A stretch of 64,000 nucleotides of DNA from Candidatus Krumholzibacteriota bacterium (lineage in GTDB: Bacteria > Krumholzibacteriota > Krumholzibacteriia > LZORAL124-64-63), in contig JAKLEB010000001.1 of assembly GCA_022711765.1 (NCBI GenBank), forward strand, positions 1,532,694 to 1,596,693, given 5' to 3'. Below are positions 42,462 through 53,885 of this stretch, piece after piece; position 1 is the stretch's first letter; each line of letters opens with the position of its first letter. The position numbers were made by a program, and so were the translations under genes. The notes under the pieces are model-generated. The model did no database searches and was not told the origin of the DNA. It was given only the letters and a program-made list of their open reading frames with translations.

Positions 42462-43247
42462 ATGATCCGCCGCCCGCTCGTGACGGTCTGCCTTGCCCTG
42501 GTCGCCGCCGGTCTCGTTGCCGGTTGCGCCCGCCAGGACAGCCGCGAACTCGTCGTGGCGCGCAAGCTGGTCACCGAGAACCGTAACGAGGCGATGGCGC
42601 TGCCGGGCCAGGACATCCCCGCCGCAGTCGACACGGTGACCCTGTGGATCGGTCCCGCCATGGCCAGGCGCGACACGCCCGACGGCACGTTCCTGATCGA
42701 CGCGGCGCAGGGCCGCCTCACCTTCGTGAACGAGCGGACGCGCACCTGGACGACGCTGACCACCGCCCAGGCGGCGCAGCAGCTGATGGCGCTCGCCGCC
42801 GACACGTCGGCCGCGTCGCTGGGCGGCGATCCCGACGAGCGGCTGCGCCACCTGCTCAAGGTCTCCGCCCGGGTCACCGACACCGGCGAGGAGGCCGTGA
42901 TCGACGGCTATCGGTGCCGCCGGTGGATCGTCGAGCAGCTGCTGGGCGAGCAGTTCACGATGACCGAGCTGTGGTTGACGCGCGAGATCGACGTCGACTT
43001 CGGATTGCTGCACCAGGCGACGCGGCCCGCGCTGGGCGCGCTCCCGGGCGGCGCGGCGGCGCTGGCCGAGCTCTCGCGCCTCGACGGGGTGCCGGTGCGC
43101 GCGACCGGAGCGCTCCGTCTCTTGAACCGGGAGGGCCGCCTCGAGAGCCGGCTCCTGTCCGTCGAGACCGTGACGGTGCCCAGATCGTTCTTCCAGCCGC
43201 CGGCCGGCTACCGGCAGGGTGAACCCGTCGATGCTCCCAGGAAATAG
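42462..43247 (+). CDS. Lipoprotein, DUF4412-like
   Basis: 261 aa. A signal peptide ends in the lipobox GLVAGC, so lipid attachment at the following Cys and outer- or inner-membrane anchoring are expected. The mature part has the strand pattern VTLWIGPAMARRDTPDGTFLID, RLTFVNERTRTWTTL, and YRCRRWIVEQLLGEQFTMTELWLT, then VPRSFFQPPAGYR at the end. This resembles DUF4412-type periplasmic proteins; the function is unknown. Confidence 0.7.
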   Translation: MIRRPLVTVCLALVAAGLVAGCARQDSRELVVARKLVTENRNEAMALPGQDIPAAVDTVTLWIGPAMARRDTPDGTFLIDAAQGRLTFVNERTRTWTTLTTAQAAQQLMALAADTSAASLGGDPDERLRHLLKVSARVTDTGEEAVIDGYRCRRWIVEQLLGEQFTMTELWLTREIDVDFGLLHQATRPALGALPGGAAALAELSRLDGVPVRATGALRLLNREGRLESRLLSVETVTVPRSFFQPPAGYRQGEPVDAPRK

Positions 43248-43358
43248 GTCGCTTTTCTTGCCGGTCCTCTCCGTGGTACCATCATTCCGGTGACGACGCT
43301 CACGTCACGGCGACCGGCGACCCCGGGATCCGTCCGTATTCCCTGGCAAGGAGCCCCC

Positions 43359-43721
43359 ATGAAGAGAACCTGGATCGTGGCCGCGGTCCTGGCCGCGGCG
43401 TTCGCGCCGGCCGGCCCGGCGTCCGGCGGCGAGCCGACCTTCGCATGGTCCCTCGTCCACGATGGTGGCGCCGGGCTGCTCGACGACGGCACCGCCGTGG
43501 TCGCCGACGCGGCCGGCGACGTGCTCGTCGGCGGCATGCAGACGCGTCCCGGCGGCCACGCGGACCTGCTCGTGCGCAAGTACGATCGTGTCGACGGCTC
43601 GCTGGCGTGGAGCTACACCTACGTCGACACCGCCGGCAACGACCTCACCCTGGCGGATCTCGTGCTGGATCGTCGGCAGGACGTCCTGGTCGCCGGCTAT
43701 CGCACGCTCTGCGGCAGCTGA
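43359..43721 (+). pseudogene. Secreted propeller-like protein, 5' piece before an in-frame TGA
   Basis: 120 codons starting MKRTWIVAAVLAAAFAPAGPASG, a signal peptide, with AAGGAG before the ATG. Propeller-like repeats begin (VVADAAGDVLVGGM). The frame is closed by TGA at 43719-43721 but coding continues in exactly the same frame at the next codon with GGSGDDIIVLRVDGETG. The TGA lies in a turn between strands, where other repeats of this protein have Gly/Ser. A nonsense change or a sequencing error is the simplest reading. Confidence 0.7.
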
Positions 43722-43754
43722 GGGGGCAGCGGCGACGACATCATCGTCCTGCGA

Positions 43755-45026
43755 GTGGACGGTGAGACCGGGCAGTTGGTCTGGTCCGAAACCTACTCGA
43801 CGCCCCAGAGCGAACGCCTCGTGGCCGCGGCCTGCGACCAGGACGGAAACCTGTACGCCGTCGGCCGCGCGTTCGGCACGGGGTACTTCGATATCGTGGT
43901 CCAGAAATATGCCGGCGACGACGGGCACAACGTCTGGACGCGGTCCATCGCGAGCGACGCCTCCCTCGACGACGTGGGTTGGGACATCGCGGTCGACAGC
44001 CAGGGCCGACCGGTCGTCTGCGGCATGGTCGGCACGACCCCGTCGACGGCCGACGTCGTCGTGGCGGCCTTCGACCCGGTCAGCGGTCTGGAAGACTGGC
44101 GCGAGCTGGTGCCCGGCGCGGTCGCGAACCCCGAGGTGATCGCCGGGTGGGTCGCCGTCGCGAGCGACGACGACGTGATCCTGGGCACCCGCACCTGGTC
44201 GAGCGCGACCGGCTACGACCTCGTCCTGCGGCGGTATACCGCGGCCGACGGCGACGTGGTCTGGGCGCGCCAGTGGAACAGCAGCGGCGCCGTGGCCGAC
44301 GACCCGCGCGCTCTGGCCCTCGATGCGGCCGGCGACGTGCTCCTGGCCGGCGTCAGCGGCGGCGACTACCTGGTGGCGAAGTTCGCCGGCGCGACCGGCG
44401 AGCCGGTCTGGCAGGGCCATTACGCCGGACCGCCCGACTGGTACGACGTCGCCACCTGCCTGGCCGTGGCGCCGGACGGCACCGTGGTGGCGAGCGGCTA
44501 CAGCGACGGCTCGGGGACCGGCTGGGACGTCGCCACCGTCGGCTTCGCGCCCGCGGACGGCAGCCGGGTCTGGTCCCTGCGGTTCGACGGTCACGGCGAG
44601 AGCGACGAGGCGCGGGCCCTCGCGATCGGCCCCGCCGGCGACGTGCTGGTGGCCGGCTACTGCTACAGCTATGAATCCGGTTACGACCTCCTGGCGCTCT
44701 GCTACGCAGCCGGCGCGCCGACGCAGGCGCCCGCGATCGCGGCCCCGCCCGCGGTCGAGCTGGACGGCGCCTGGCCGAACCCGTTCAACCCCCGCGTGAC
44801 GCTCGCGTTCACGTTGCCGCGACCGGGTCCGGTCCGCGTCGCGGTCTGCGACTCGCGAGGGCGGGAGGTCGCGGTGCTCGCGGATGGTCCGCGCCCGGCC
44901 GGCCTGTCCACGGTGGACTGGGACGGGCGCGACGGCGCGGGGCGGGCGCTGCCGTCCGGGCTCTACGTCGCGGTCGTGGAGGCGGCTGGCCACCGATCGT
45001 CCCGGAAGCTCACGCTGCTGCGGTAG
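43755..45026 (+). pseudogene. Secreted propeller-like protein, 3' piece with FlgD-like C-terminal domain
   Basis: In the same frame as the 5' piece. The first possible start, a GTG at 43755, has no ribosome binding site, so this is probably not an independent gene. It carries at least five strand-turn repeats (LYAVGRAFGTGYFDIVVQKY, VLLAGVSGGDYLVAKFAG, VVASGYSDGSGTGWDVATV), a propeller-like fold. The last about 90 residues, AWPNPFNPRVTLAFTLPRPG, then VAVCDSRGREVAVL and SGLYVAVVEA, form the FlgD-like domain used for surface sorting or T9SS-type secretion. Together the pieces would make a protein of about 555 aa. Confidence 0.75.
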
Positions 45027-45048
45027 GGTGCGGCACGTCGGCCGCCGC

Positions 45049-45597
45049 TCAGCGGTAGATGGCCTTCAAGGCGCTGAACGAGGTCGACGCGATGCCCGCG
45101 GCGAGCTGCCGGGTCACCTGCACCTCGCCGCATTCGCCGGCGGTGTCGACGTACAGGAAGAGCTGGCCGCCGATCGTCAGCGCGTACGTGAAGGCCGCGG
45201 CCGGACCGGTGGTCGCGGCGAGGCAGCTGCCGCCGGGATCGTCGCAATCGGTCGCGAGGTAGAGCCGCACGTCCGCATCGCCGCTCAGCACGGCGACCTC
45301 GACGTGGATCACCTCGCCGGCCTGCCCGTCCAGCTGCGTGACGATCTCGGGCCCGGGCAGGGCGCAGGGCGAGCAGCCGAAGGCGCCGGGATCGTAGTCG
45401 TTCCAGGCCTGGCAGAGGTCGACCCGCAGCGACTGGCCGCGCCCGAGCGGAACGGCCGAATCGCAGAGATCGCCGTCCACGGCGCGCGTGATCGGCGGCG
45501 GGAGCGCGCCGCCGGGGCGGTTGCGATTGGCGGCAGGCGCGCCGGCGGCGAGGGCGATCAGGACCAGAACGGCAGCGGGACGGACGGCGTGGAGCAT
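45049..45597 (-). CDS. Secreted protein with a SFSALKAIYR tail
   Basis: 182 aa from the ATG at 45595-45597, with GGAGG five bases upstream. Signal peptide VLVLIALAAGAPAAN. The mature part has the beta pattern of a pre-peptidase C-terminal-type jelly-roll: VDLCQAWNDYDPG, VIHVEVAVLSGDADVRLYL and LTIGGQLFLYVDTAGECGEVQ, with paired Cys. The final ten residues resemble the end of the secreted protein at 10547-11158. No enzymatic motif is seen. It is convergent with the interrupted gene at 43359-45026. Confidence 0.75.
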   Translation of the reverse strand: MLHAVRPAAVLVLIALAAGAPAANRNRPGGALPPPITRAVDGDLCDSAVPLGRGQSLRVDLCQAWNDYDPGAFGCSPCALPGPEIVTQLDGQAGEVIHVEVAVLSGDADVRLYLATDCDDPGGSCLAATTGPAAAFTYALTIGGQLFLYVDTAGECGEVQVTRQLAAGIASTSFSALKAIYR

Positions 45598-45841
45598 GAT
45601 GTCCTCCGGGCGTCGGTTCTGCGGACGACGGGCGATGATACCACACCAGCGCCTCGAGCGGGGAGAAATCGCCGGACCGCGCGGCGCCGTGCCGGCGGCG
45701 GTCAACGGCTGTAGCTTGGTGGGCGTGGCGTCGCGGGCGAGGCCGCCGCGCGCTCGACCATCGCCCGCGACAGTCGGCGGTTGACGCCGGACTGGGCGCC
45801 TGCGAGGCTGCCAGTCCATCACCAACCCGGAGACGCGAATC

Positions 45842-47521
<1,680 letters not shown>

Positions 47522-47522
47522 G

Positions 47523-48422
47523 TCACCCGAACCGGCCCGTGATGTAGTCCTCGGTCTCGCGGAGGTGCGGCCTGGTGAAGATCTCCACCGTGGGACCGTA
47601 CTCGATCAGCCGGCCGAGGTACATGAACGCGGTGTCGTCGCTCACGCGCGACGCCTGCTGCATGTTGTGGGTCACGATGAGGATCGAGTACTCGCCGCGC
47701 AGCGCCGCGATCAGCTCCTCGATCTTGGCGGTGGCGATCGGATCGAGCGCCGAGCAGGGTTCGTCCATCAGGAGCACCTCGGGCTCCGCCGCGATGGCGC
47801 GCGCGATGCAGAGACGCTGCTGCTGGCCGCCGGACAGGCCCAGGGCGCTCTCGCCCAGCCGGTCGCGGACCTCGTCCCACAACGCCGCCCCGCGCAGCGA
47901 CCGTTCGCAGACCTCCTGGAGCACGTTCCGGTTGCGCTCGCCGTCGATCCGCAGCGGGTAGACGACGTTCTCGAAGATGCTCATGGGGAACGGATTCGAC
48001 TTCTGGAAGACCATCCCCATCCGGCGCCGCAGCTCGATCACGTCCACGGAGCGGCCGTAGATGGAGTCGCCGTTGAGCCGCATGTCGCCCTCGATGCGGA
48101 CCGAGTCGATGAGGTCGTTGAGCCGGTTGACCGAGCGCAGCAAGGTCGACTTGCCGCAGCCCGACGGACCGATCAACGCCGTCACCTTGCCGCGGGGTAT
48201 CGGCAGCGTCAGGTCGAAGAGCGCCTGCTTCTGGCCGTACCACAGGTTGAAGTTCTCGATGTCCAGGACCGCCGGCGACGCGAAGACGCCGGCGTGGATA
48301 TCGGCGGGGACGGCCGCTCCGGCGGCGATCGCCGCCAGGCGATTCTCGCCCGAGCCCGGCCGGCGGCGGAGATCGACGGCGTCCGGGGGCGACGGTCTGG
48401 TCACGATGCTCTGCGTCTCCAT
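47523..48422 (-). CDS. pstB: Phosphate ABC transporter ATPase PstB
   Basis: 299 aa from the ATG at 48420-48422, preceded by AGAGGG. Walker [11 protein letters not shown]-loop [10 protein letters not shown] (the PstB-specific form), signature LSGGQQQRL, Walker [12 protein letters not shown] and switch VTHNM. It powers phosphate import through PstC/PstA. An unusually long N-terminal lead-in of about 45 residues precedes the ATPase core. Last gene of pstS-C-A-B. Confidence 0.96.
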   Translation of the reverse strand: METQSIVTRPSPPDAVDLRRRPGSGENRLAAIAAGAAVPADIHAGVFASPAVLDIENFNLWYGQKQALFDLTLPIPRGKVTALIGPSGCGKSTLLRSVNRLNDLIDSVRIEGDMRLNGDSIYGRSVDVIELRRRMGMVFQKSNPFPMSIFENVVYPLRIDGERNRNVLQEVCERSLRGAALWDEVRDRLGESALGLSGGQQQRLCIARAIAAEPEVLLMDEPCSALDPIATAKIEELIAALRGEYSILIVTHNMQQASRVSDDTAFMYLGRLIEYGPTVEIFTRPHLRETEDYITGRFG

Positions 48423-48461
48423 GTCCCTCTTTTCTCTCACGCCGCCCTCGCGCTGCTCGGC

Positions 48462-50264
48462 TCAGAAGTGTCCGGCCGCGAACCTTCGCCGCAGCCGCGC
48501 GCGCAGCCAGATGGCTGCCAGGTTCAGACCGGTGATGATCGCGACCAGAAGGAGCGTCGTCGTGAACACCATCGGCTTGGCTGCCTCGGAGTTCTGGCTC
48601 TGAAACCCGAGGTCGTAGATGTGGAAGCCGAGGTGCATGAAGCTGCGCTCGGGGTGGAGGAAAGGCGCGACGCCGTCCAGCGGCAGCTCGGGCGCGAGCT
48701 TGACGGCGCCGACCAGCATCAGGGGCGCCACCTCGCCCGCGCCGCGAGCCATGGCCAGGATCGCGCCGGTCATGATGCCGGGCAACGCCCGCGGCAGCAC
48801 GATCCGCTGGATGGTCTGCCACTTCGAGGCTCCGCAGGCGTAGCTCCCCTCGCGCAGGGAGCCCGGAACCGCAGCCAGGGCCTCCTCGGTGGCGACGATC
48901 ACCACCGGCAGGGTCAAGAGCGCCAGGGTGAGCGAGGCCCAGAGCAGCCCGCCCGTCCCGTAGGTCGGGTTCGGCAGCCTCGCCGCGAAGAAGGCCTGGT
49001 CGATCGCCCCGCCGGCGAGGTAGCAGAAGAAGCCGAGCCCGACCACGCCGAAGACGATGCTCGGCACGCCGGCCAGGTTGTTGATGGAGATGCGCACGGC
49101 GGCCACCAGCGGTCCCGTTTTCGCGTACTCACGCAGGTAGAGCGCCGCGAGCACGCCGAACGGCACGACCAGCGCCGACATGACCAGCGTCATGACGATG
49201 GTGCCGAAGATCGCCGGGAAGACCCCGCCCTCGCTGTTCGCCTCACGGGGCTCGTCGGCCAGGAACTCCCGCCAGCGGGACAGGTACACCCCCCACTTCG
49301 CCGCGCCGTCGAGCTGGTTGGCCGGGTAGGCGCGCACGATGTCGCCGAGCGCGAGGTCGGCCTCGCGCCCGTCGCCCGTGCGCAGGCGAACCACGGATCG
49401 CTCGTTCTCCCGTTTCAGCGCGTCGATGCGGTCCGTGAGGTCGGCGAACGCCTGGCCCATCGCCGTCTCGATCCGGCTCGCGGCCGCGACGGCCTGCCGC
49501 CAGGCGGCCGAGTCGCGACCGTGATCGAGCTCGGCCTGCCGGACCGCGAGGCGCGCCTTCTCGACGCGGGTGTTGAGACGGTCCATCTCCCGCCTCTCGA
49601 GGTCGCGTTGCCGGGCGACCCGCGCGAGGACGGCCGGCTGCGCGGACCGGACGGCGCGCCAGACGGCCGCCGCGTCGGTCGCGACGACCTTTCCGTCCTC
49701 GAGGTAGGCCACCGGTTCGCCGTAGAAACGCCCCCACGATCGCCGCTCGACGACGAGCGCCCACCGGGGGCGCGCCTCGCCGTCCGGGGCGATCTCGTAA
49801 TCGCTCACCCAGGTGAAATGCTCTCCGGACAGCTCGAAGTTGCCCGAGCGCACCAGGCGGCGAGCGAGCCGGCCGCCGCTGGCGGACAGCTCGCGGCCGG
49901 CGGCAGCGCGGGCCTGAGGAGCCAGGGACCCCATCAGCGATGGGTCCGGCTTGAACACGTCGCGCCGGGTGATCTCGCCCCACACGGTCCGCCCGTCAGC
50001 GGTCGTGATCGAGACGACGGGCGCCGGCCAGAAGGTGAGCGCGCCCTGCCAGACGATGAGGGCCACCAGCCCGACGATCATGGCGCCGGCGACGACGAGG
50101 CCGCCGCCCGTCAGCCACAGCATCGGCTCGCCCTGCGCGAGCAGGGTCACGGCGGACCGCGCCCGGCGCGCCGCTCGGCGCTGGCGGCTCGCCAGGGGCG
50201 GCGCCGCCGGGTCGCCCGCGGCCCGGTCGCCGGCCAGGCCGGTCGTGACGGCGCCGGCGCTCAT
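48462..50264 (-). CDS. pstA: Phosphate permease PstA, enlarged form
   Basis: 600 aa against about 300 in E. coli. After the first membrane helix (about 48-72) comes an insert of about 290 residues (73-365): a beta segment (TWVSDYEIAPDG, RPRWALVVERRSWGRFYGEPV) and a heptad-rich coiled coil (about 225-305). The normal permease then follows: VVPFGVLAALYLREYA, NNLAGVPSIVFGVVGLG, the EEAL loop EEALAAVPGSLREGSYACGASKWQT that contacts PstB, and MARGAGEVAPLMLVG. Large PstA forms are known in other Gram-negative bacteria. ATGA overlap with pstC. Confidence 0.93.
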   Translation of the reverse strand: MSAGAVTTGLAGDRAAGDPAAPPLASRQRRAARRARSAVTLLAQGEPMLWLTGGGLVVAGAMIVGLVALIVWQGALTFWPAPVVSITTADGRTVWGEITRRDVFKPDPSLMGSLAPQARAAAGRELSASGGRLARRLVRSGNFELSGEHFTWVSDYEIAPDGEARPRWALVVERRSWGRFYGEPVAYLEDGKVVATDAAAVWRAVRSAQPAVLARVARQRDLERREMDRLNTRVEKARLAVRQAELDHGRDSAAWRQAVAAASRIETAMGQAFADLTDRIDALKRENERSVVRLRTGDGREADLALGDIVRAYPANQLDGAAKWGVYLSRWREFLADEPREANSEGGVFPAIFGTIVMTLVMSALVVPFGVLAALYLREYAKTGPLVAAVRISINNLAGVPSIVFGVVGLGFFCYLAGGAIDQAFFAARLPNPTYGTGGLLWASLTLALLTLPVVIVATEEALAAVPGSLREGSYACGASKWQTIQRIVLPRALPGIMTGAILAMARGAGEVAPLMLVGAVKLAPELPLDGVAPFLHPERSFMHLGFHIYDLGFQSQNSEAAKPMVFTTTLLLVAIITGLNLAAIWLRARLRRRFAAGHF

Positions 50265-52879
50265 AGCTGCAGCGATTTCCGGCGGAAGCGGGTGCGGACC
50301 GCCTCGGCCACGGTGTTGAGCAGGAACGTCAGGACGAACAGAGTCAGCGCCGCCAGGAACAGCATGCGGTAGTGGGTGCTGTTCTGCACGGCCTCGGGCA
50401 TCTCGACGGCGACGTTGGCCGACAGGGTGCGGAAGCCGTTGAAGACGTTCCACTCCATGATCGGCGTGTTGCCGGCCGCCATCAGGACGATCATGGTCTC
50501 GCCGACGGCGCGCCCCAAGCCGATCATCATCGCCGAGAAGAGGCCGCTCAGGGCGGTCGGGACGACGACGCGCAGGGCGGTCTGCCAGGGCGTGGCGCCG
50601 GCGCCGAGCGAGGCCGCGCGGAGGTGGCCCGGGACAGCCGCGAGCGCGTCCTCGCTGATCGTGTAGATGATCGGGATGATCGCGAATCCCATGACCATGC
50701 CGACGACGAGCGCATTGCGCTGCACGTAGGTGTCGAGGAAGCCGCCTCGCGGATCCAGCGCCATGGCGGCGAACAGGCTGGCGCCGCCCCACGCCAGCGC
50801 CACGGCGAGCGCGCTCGAGAGCAGGAAGCGGAGGAGATCGAGCAAGGCGACCTCTCGCGCAGTGCGGCCCGTCGACGAGTTGCGCAGCCACCCGTCGACG
50901 ATCTGGACGTTGGCGGCGACCACGGCGACGGCGCTCAGCGGCAGGAGCAGGAGCATCCAGCCGCCGGTCCCCTCGCCGACCTGGCCGGCGAGCCAGGCCG
51001 TGATGTCGCCGGCGAAGAGCGTCCGCTCCACGGTCGGCCCGAGCGCGAAGGCCAGCCACAGACCGGCCGGCAGGCCCAGGACCATGCCGCCGAGCCTGCA
51101 TCTCGACCGGCGCAGCATGATCTCCCGCGGCAAGAGCTGCCACAAGTGGGCGCCGAGCAGGAACGCGAAGGGGATCGTCACGACCGCGGTCAGCGATTCG
51201 GGCACCCACCGCTCGAGAGCGGGGGCGAAGACCAGCGCGGCCAGGAAGCCCAGGACGACCGAGGGCAGGCTCGCCATCGATTCGATGACGGGCTTGACCC
51301 GGGACCTGGCGCCGGGCGCGAGGAACTCGGAGGTGTAGAGCGCGGCGAGCCAGGCGAGCGGCAGCCCGAACAGCAGCGAGTAGAACGTCGCCTTGAGAGT
51401 GCCGAAGACGAGCGGCATCAAGCTGTACTTGGGCTCGAAGCTATCCGTCGCCGCGGAGGACTGCCAGATCCACGCCGGCCCGCCGTAGCCTTCGTACCAG
51501 ATCTTGCCCGCGAGCGCTCGCCAGCTGGCCTCCGGGTGCGGCGCGACGATTCGCCAGATCCGCGCCGCGCCGCCGGTCTGGGCGTAGAGCAGGTCGTCCC
51601 GGGGCGCGAGCGCCAGGAATTCCACCGGCTCGCCGTCCCCAGTTGCGTCCACGGTCACGAGGCGCCGTTCGCTCGTGAGGTGGTAGAGCGCGGCGGTACC
51701 GTCGGCGAATCCCACGGCGACCATGCGCGTCCGCACCGAGGGGGTGATCGCCGTGGCGACGGCGGGAATCCCCGAGAGGTCGTGCGCCAGGACGAGCGCC
51801 GTCCCGTCGCGGCTGTCGCCCTCGGGGTCCTTCACCCGGAACCAGACCCGCACCCGGCCGAGGTCGTCGCCGGTGACGAGAGACGCCTTGCCGCTCTGGA
51901 AGGCGATCGCCGTCAGCCGGCGCCCAGCCTCGGGCACCAGGTCGACCTCGCCCGCCGGCTGCGGATCGGCCGGGTCGGTGGTATCGACGCGCAGCAGCCT
52001 GCCGTCGGGCCAGGCGAGCATCACGTTGTCGCCGAGTCCGGTCAGGAGCAAGTGCGACGGTGCGATGCCGCCAGCGGGCAGCAGCCCCGCCGCGCGCAGG
52101 TCGAGGCTTCCGCCGCGCACCTGGGTGGCGAGCTCGCCCGTCAGCAAGTTCCGCCGCTCGCGCCGCTCGCCGACGTGCAGGCGGCCCTCGACGTCGAGAG
52201 CCGCGACCAGCGATCCTCCGGGACCTCGACTCTGGTCGATCCGGACGAGAGTCCCGGCGGCCAGGACGAGCGGTTCGCCGAGAGCGAGGACGATTTCCCG
52301 ATAGCGAAACTGGTCCTCCGGAGTCCGCTCGACCATGCCCCGCCGGAACGGCACGGCCTCCCCGATCGCCGGCTCCCGCCCCGCGGCCCGCACGTCGTCG
52401 GCGTCGACATATTCGGTCGCGAACCCGAGCGTGCCGAGTCGGACCGAGCCGTCCGCATAGCCGAGCGCGCACCGGTCGCCCTCGAGACTGAACGACCAGC
52501 AGGTCAACGAAGGTCCGTCGGGCACCCTCAGGCGGTGGATCGTGCGGCCGTCGCGCAGGTCGCGGACCAGGACCGAGCCGTCGCGATGGAACGCCCAGGC
52601 CATCGTGGCGGACTCGTCGACCGCGACGTGGACCACCCCCGCCGGCGGTTCGCCGGTCGCGACGGCGCGCTCGGCGTCCAGGCGCGACGGCAAGAACAGC
52701 GGCGCGGCGACGTAGACGAGGAACAGACCGACGAGCGAGACCGCGCCGATGCCGCCGATCCCGCCGAGAGTGATCACCGAACGAGCGACGCGGTCCGCGA
52801 CGACGACGGTCGCCTTCGGCTTGCGCAGCCGGCGGCGACCCGTGAATCCGTTGCCTGCGTTTCGGTTCTCGCCGGCCAT
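50261..52879 (-). CDS. pstC: Phosphate permease PstC with propeller-like insert
   Basis: 872 aa, far above the usual 300. The first membrane helix (about 38-60) is followed by about 380 residues of periplasmic strand repeats (VDESATMAWAFHRDGSVLVRDL, LTCWSFSLEGDRCALGYADGSVRL, MVAVGFADGTAALYHL) that read as a WD40/propeller-like domain. The permease core then follows: FGTLKATFYSLLFGLPLAWLAALYTSEF, SLPSVVLGFLAALV, SEDALAAVPGHLRAASLGAGATPWQT (the EAA loop) and GRAVGETMIVLMAAG. Related large PstC proteins occur in pseudomonads and others. It lies five bases after pstS and overlaps pstA. Confidence 0.93.
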   Translation of the reverse strand: MAGENRNAGNGFTGRRRLRKPKATVVVADRVARSVITLGGIGGIGAVSLVGLFLVYVAAPLFLPSRLDAERAVATGEPPAGVVHVAVDESATMAWAFHRDGSVLVRDLRDGRTIHRLRVPDGPSLTCWSFSLEGDRCALGYADGSVRLGTLGFATEYVDADDVRAAGREPAIGEAVPFRRGMVERTPEDQFRYREIVLALGEPLVLAAGTLVRIDQSRGPGGSLVAALDVEGRLHVGERRERRNLLTGELATQVRGGSLDLRAAGLLPAGGIAPSHLLLTGLGDNVMLAWPDGRLLRVDTTDPADPQPAGEVDLVPEAGRRLTAIAFQSGKASLVTGDDLGRVRVWFRVKDPEGDSRDGTALVLAHDLSGIPAVATAITPSVRTRMVAVGFADGTAALYHLTSERRLVTVDATGDGEPVEFLALAPRDDLLYAQTGGAARIWRIVAPHPEASWRALAGKIWYEGYGGPAWIWQSSAATDSFEPKYSLMPLVFGTLKATFYSLLFGLPLAWLAALYTSEFLAPGARSRVKPVIESMASLPSVVLGFLAALVFAPALERWVPESLTAVVTIPFAFLLGAHLWQLLPREIMLRRSRCRLGGMVLGLPAGLWLAFALGPTVERTLFAGDITAWLAGQVGEGTGGWMLLLLPLSAVAVVAANVQIVDGWLRNSSTGRTAREVALLDLLRFLLSSALAVALAWGGASLFAAMALDPRGGFLDTYVQRNALVVGMVMGFAIIPIIYTISEDALAAVPGHLRAASLGAGATPWQTALRVVVPTALSGLFSAMMIGLGRAVGETMIVLMAAGNTPIMEWNVFNGFRTLSANVAVEMPEAVQNSTHYRMLFLAALTLFVLTFLLNTVAEAVRTRFRRKSLQL

Positions 52880-52883
52880 CTCG

Positions 52884-53885
52884 CTAGAACCCGGGCGTGA
52901 TGCCGACCGTCTTCAACTCCTCGCGCGCGATCGCCGCCGTGATCGGGTAGTAGCCATCCTTGATCACGTTCTGCTGGCCTTCGCTCGAGAAGATGTACTT
53001 GACGAACTCGCGCCGCAGCGGATCGAGCTCGCTGCCGGGTTTGTAGTTGATCGCCACGAAGAGGAATCGCGCGAGCGGATACTCGCCCGTGTAGGCATTC
53101 TCCGCGGCGGCGCTCACGTAGGCCGGCGCGCCGCCGGTGTCCGCGCTCAGGGGGACGGCGACCACGTCGGCGTTCTTGTAGCCGATGCCGCTGTACCCGA
53201 TCCCGTACCTGTCCGAGGCCACGCCCTGCACGACCGCCGAGCTGCCGGCCTGCTCCTTGACGGTGTCCTTGAAGTCGCCCGCGAAGAGCGCGTGTTCCTT
53301 GAAGAAGCCGTAGGTGCCGCTCGCGCTGTTTCGCCCGTACAGGCTGATCGGCCGGTTGGACCATTCGCCGGTCAGCCCGAGATCGCCCCAGGTGACGATA
53401 TCCTTCGGGAAGCCACCCTTGCGCGTCGCGGAGAAGATGGCGTCGACCTGCTGCAGCGTGAGACCCTCGAGCGGATTGTCCTTGTGGACGTAGACCGCGA
53501 GCATGTCGATGCTCGTCCGCAGCTCGGTCGGCTGGTAGCCGAACCTGGCCGCGAACCCGTCCCGCTCGGCCGATTTCATCGGGCGGCTCATCGGGCCGAA
53601 ACCGGCGGTGCCGGCGATGAGCGCCGGGGACGCTGTGCTGGAGCCCTTCCCCTCGATCTCGATCGTCACGCCGGGATAGAATCCGCGAAAATCTTCCGAC
53701 CACAGCGCCATGAGGTTGTTCATCGTGTCCGAGCCGATGCTCTTGACGGACCCCGCAACGCCGGTGGTCCTGCCGTAGCGGGGCAGCTCGGGATCCACGG
53801 CGACGGCGGCGACGGCGACGCCGCCGAGGACGCTCGCGACGCCCAGCGCGGCCGCCGACCTCGCCATTCGCTTCCAGATGGTCAT
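52884..53885 (-). CDS. pstS: Periplasmic phosphate-binding protein PstS
   Basis: 333 aa from the ATG at 53883-53885, with AAGG nine bases upstream. Signal peptide RMARSAAALGVASVLGGVAVAA. The PstS family pattern is clear: VKSIGSDTMNNLMALWSEDF (phosphate-binding loop), IEIEGKGSSTASPALIAGTAGFGPMSRPM, YVHKDNPLEGLT, SGTYGFFKEHAL, IGYSGIGYKNAD and FVKYIFSSEGQQ. It delivers phosphate to PstC/PstA. It is the first gene of the pst operon and has the tandem Pho-box-like repeats upstream. Confidence 0.95.
   Translation of the reverse strand: MTIWKRMARSAAALGVASVLGGVAVAAVAVDPELPRYGRTTGVAGSVKSIGSDTMNNLMALWSEDFRGFYPGVTIEIEGKGSSTASPALIAGTAGFGPMSRPMKSAERDGFAARFGYQPTELRTSIDMLAVYVHKDNPLEGLTLQQVDAIFSATRKGGFPKDIVTWGDLGLTGEWSNRPISLYGRNSASGTYGFFKEHALFAGDFKDTVKEQAGSSAVVQGVASDRYGIGYSGIGYKNADVVAVPLSADTGGAPAYVSAAAENAYTGEYPLARFLFVAINYKPGSELDPLRREFVKYIFSSEGQQNVIKDGYYPITAAIAREELKTVGITPGF

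Noticed and set aside
43719..43721. Reassignment of TGA to an amino acid in this genome
   Set aside because: Many clear genes here (rnfG, hemD, pstC, the peptide and others) end in TGA exactly where the family ends, often overlapping the next start, so TGA is a normal stop.
43719..43760. Selenocysteine insertion at the in-frame TGA
   Set aside because: The position is a turn in a propeller repeat with no thiol or redox motif, the downstream stem is short, and no selenocysteine genes are in the window. Kept only as a remote alternative.
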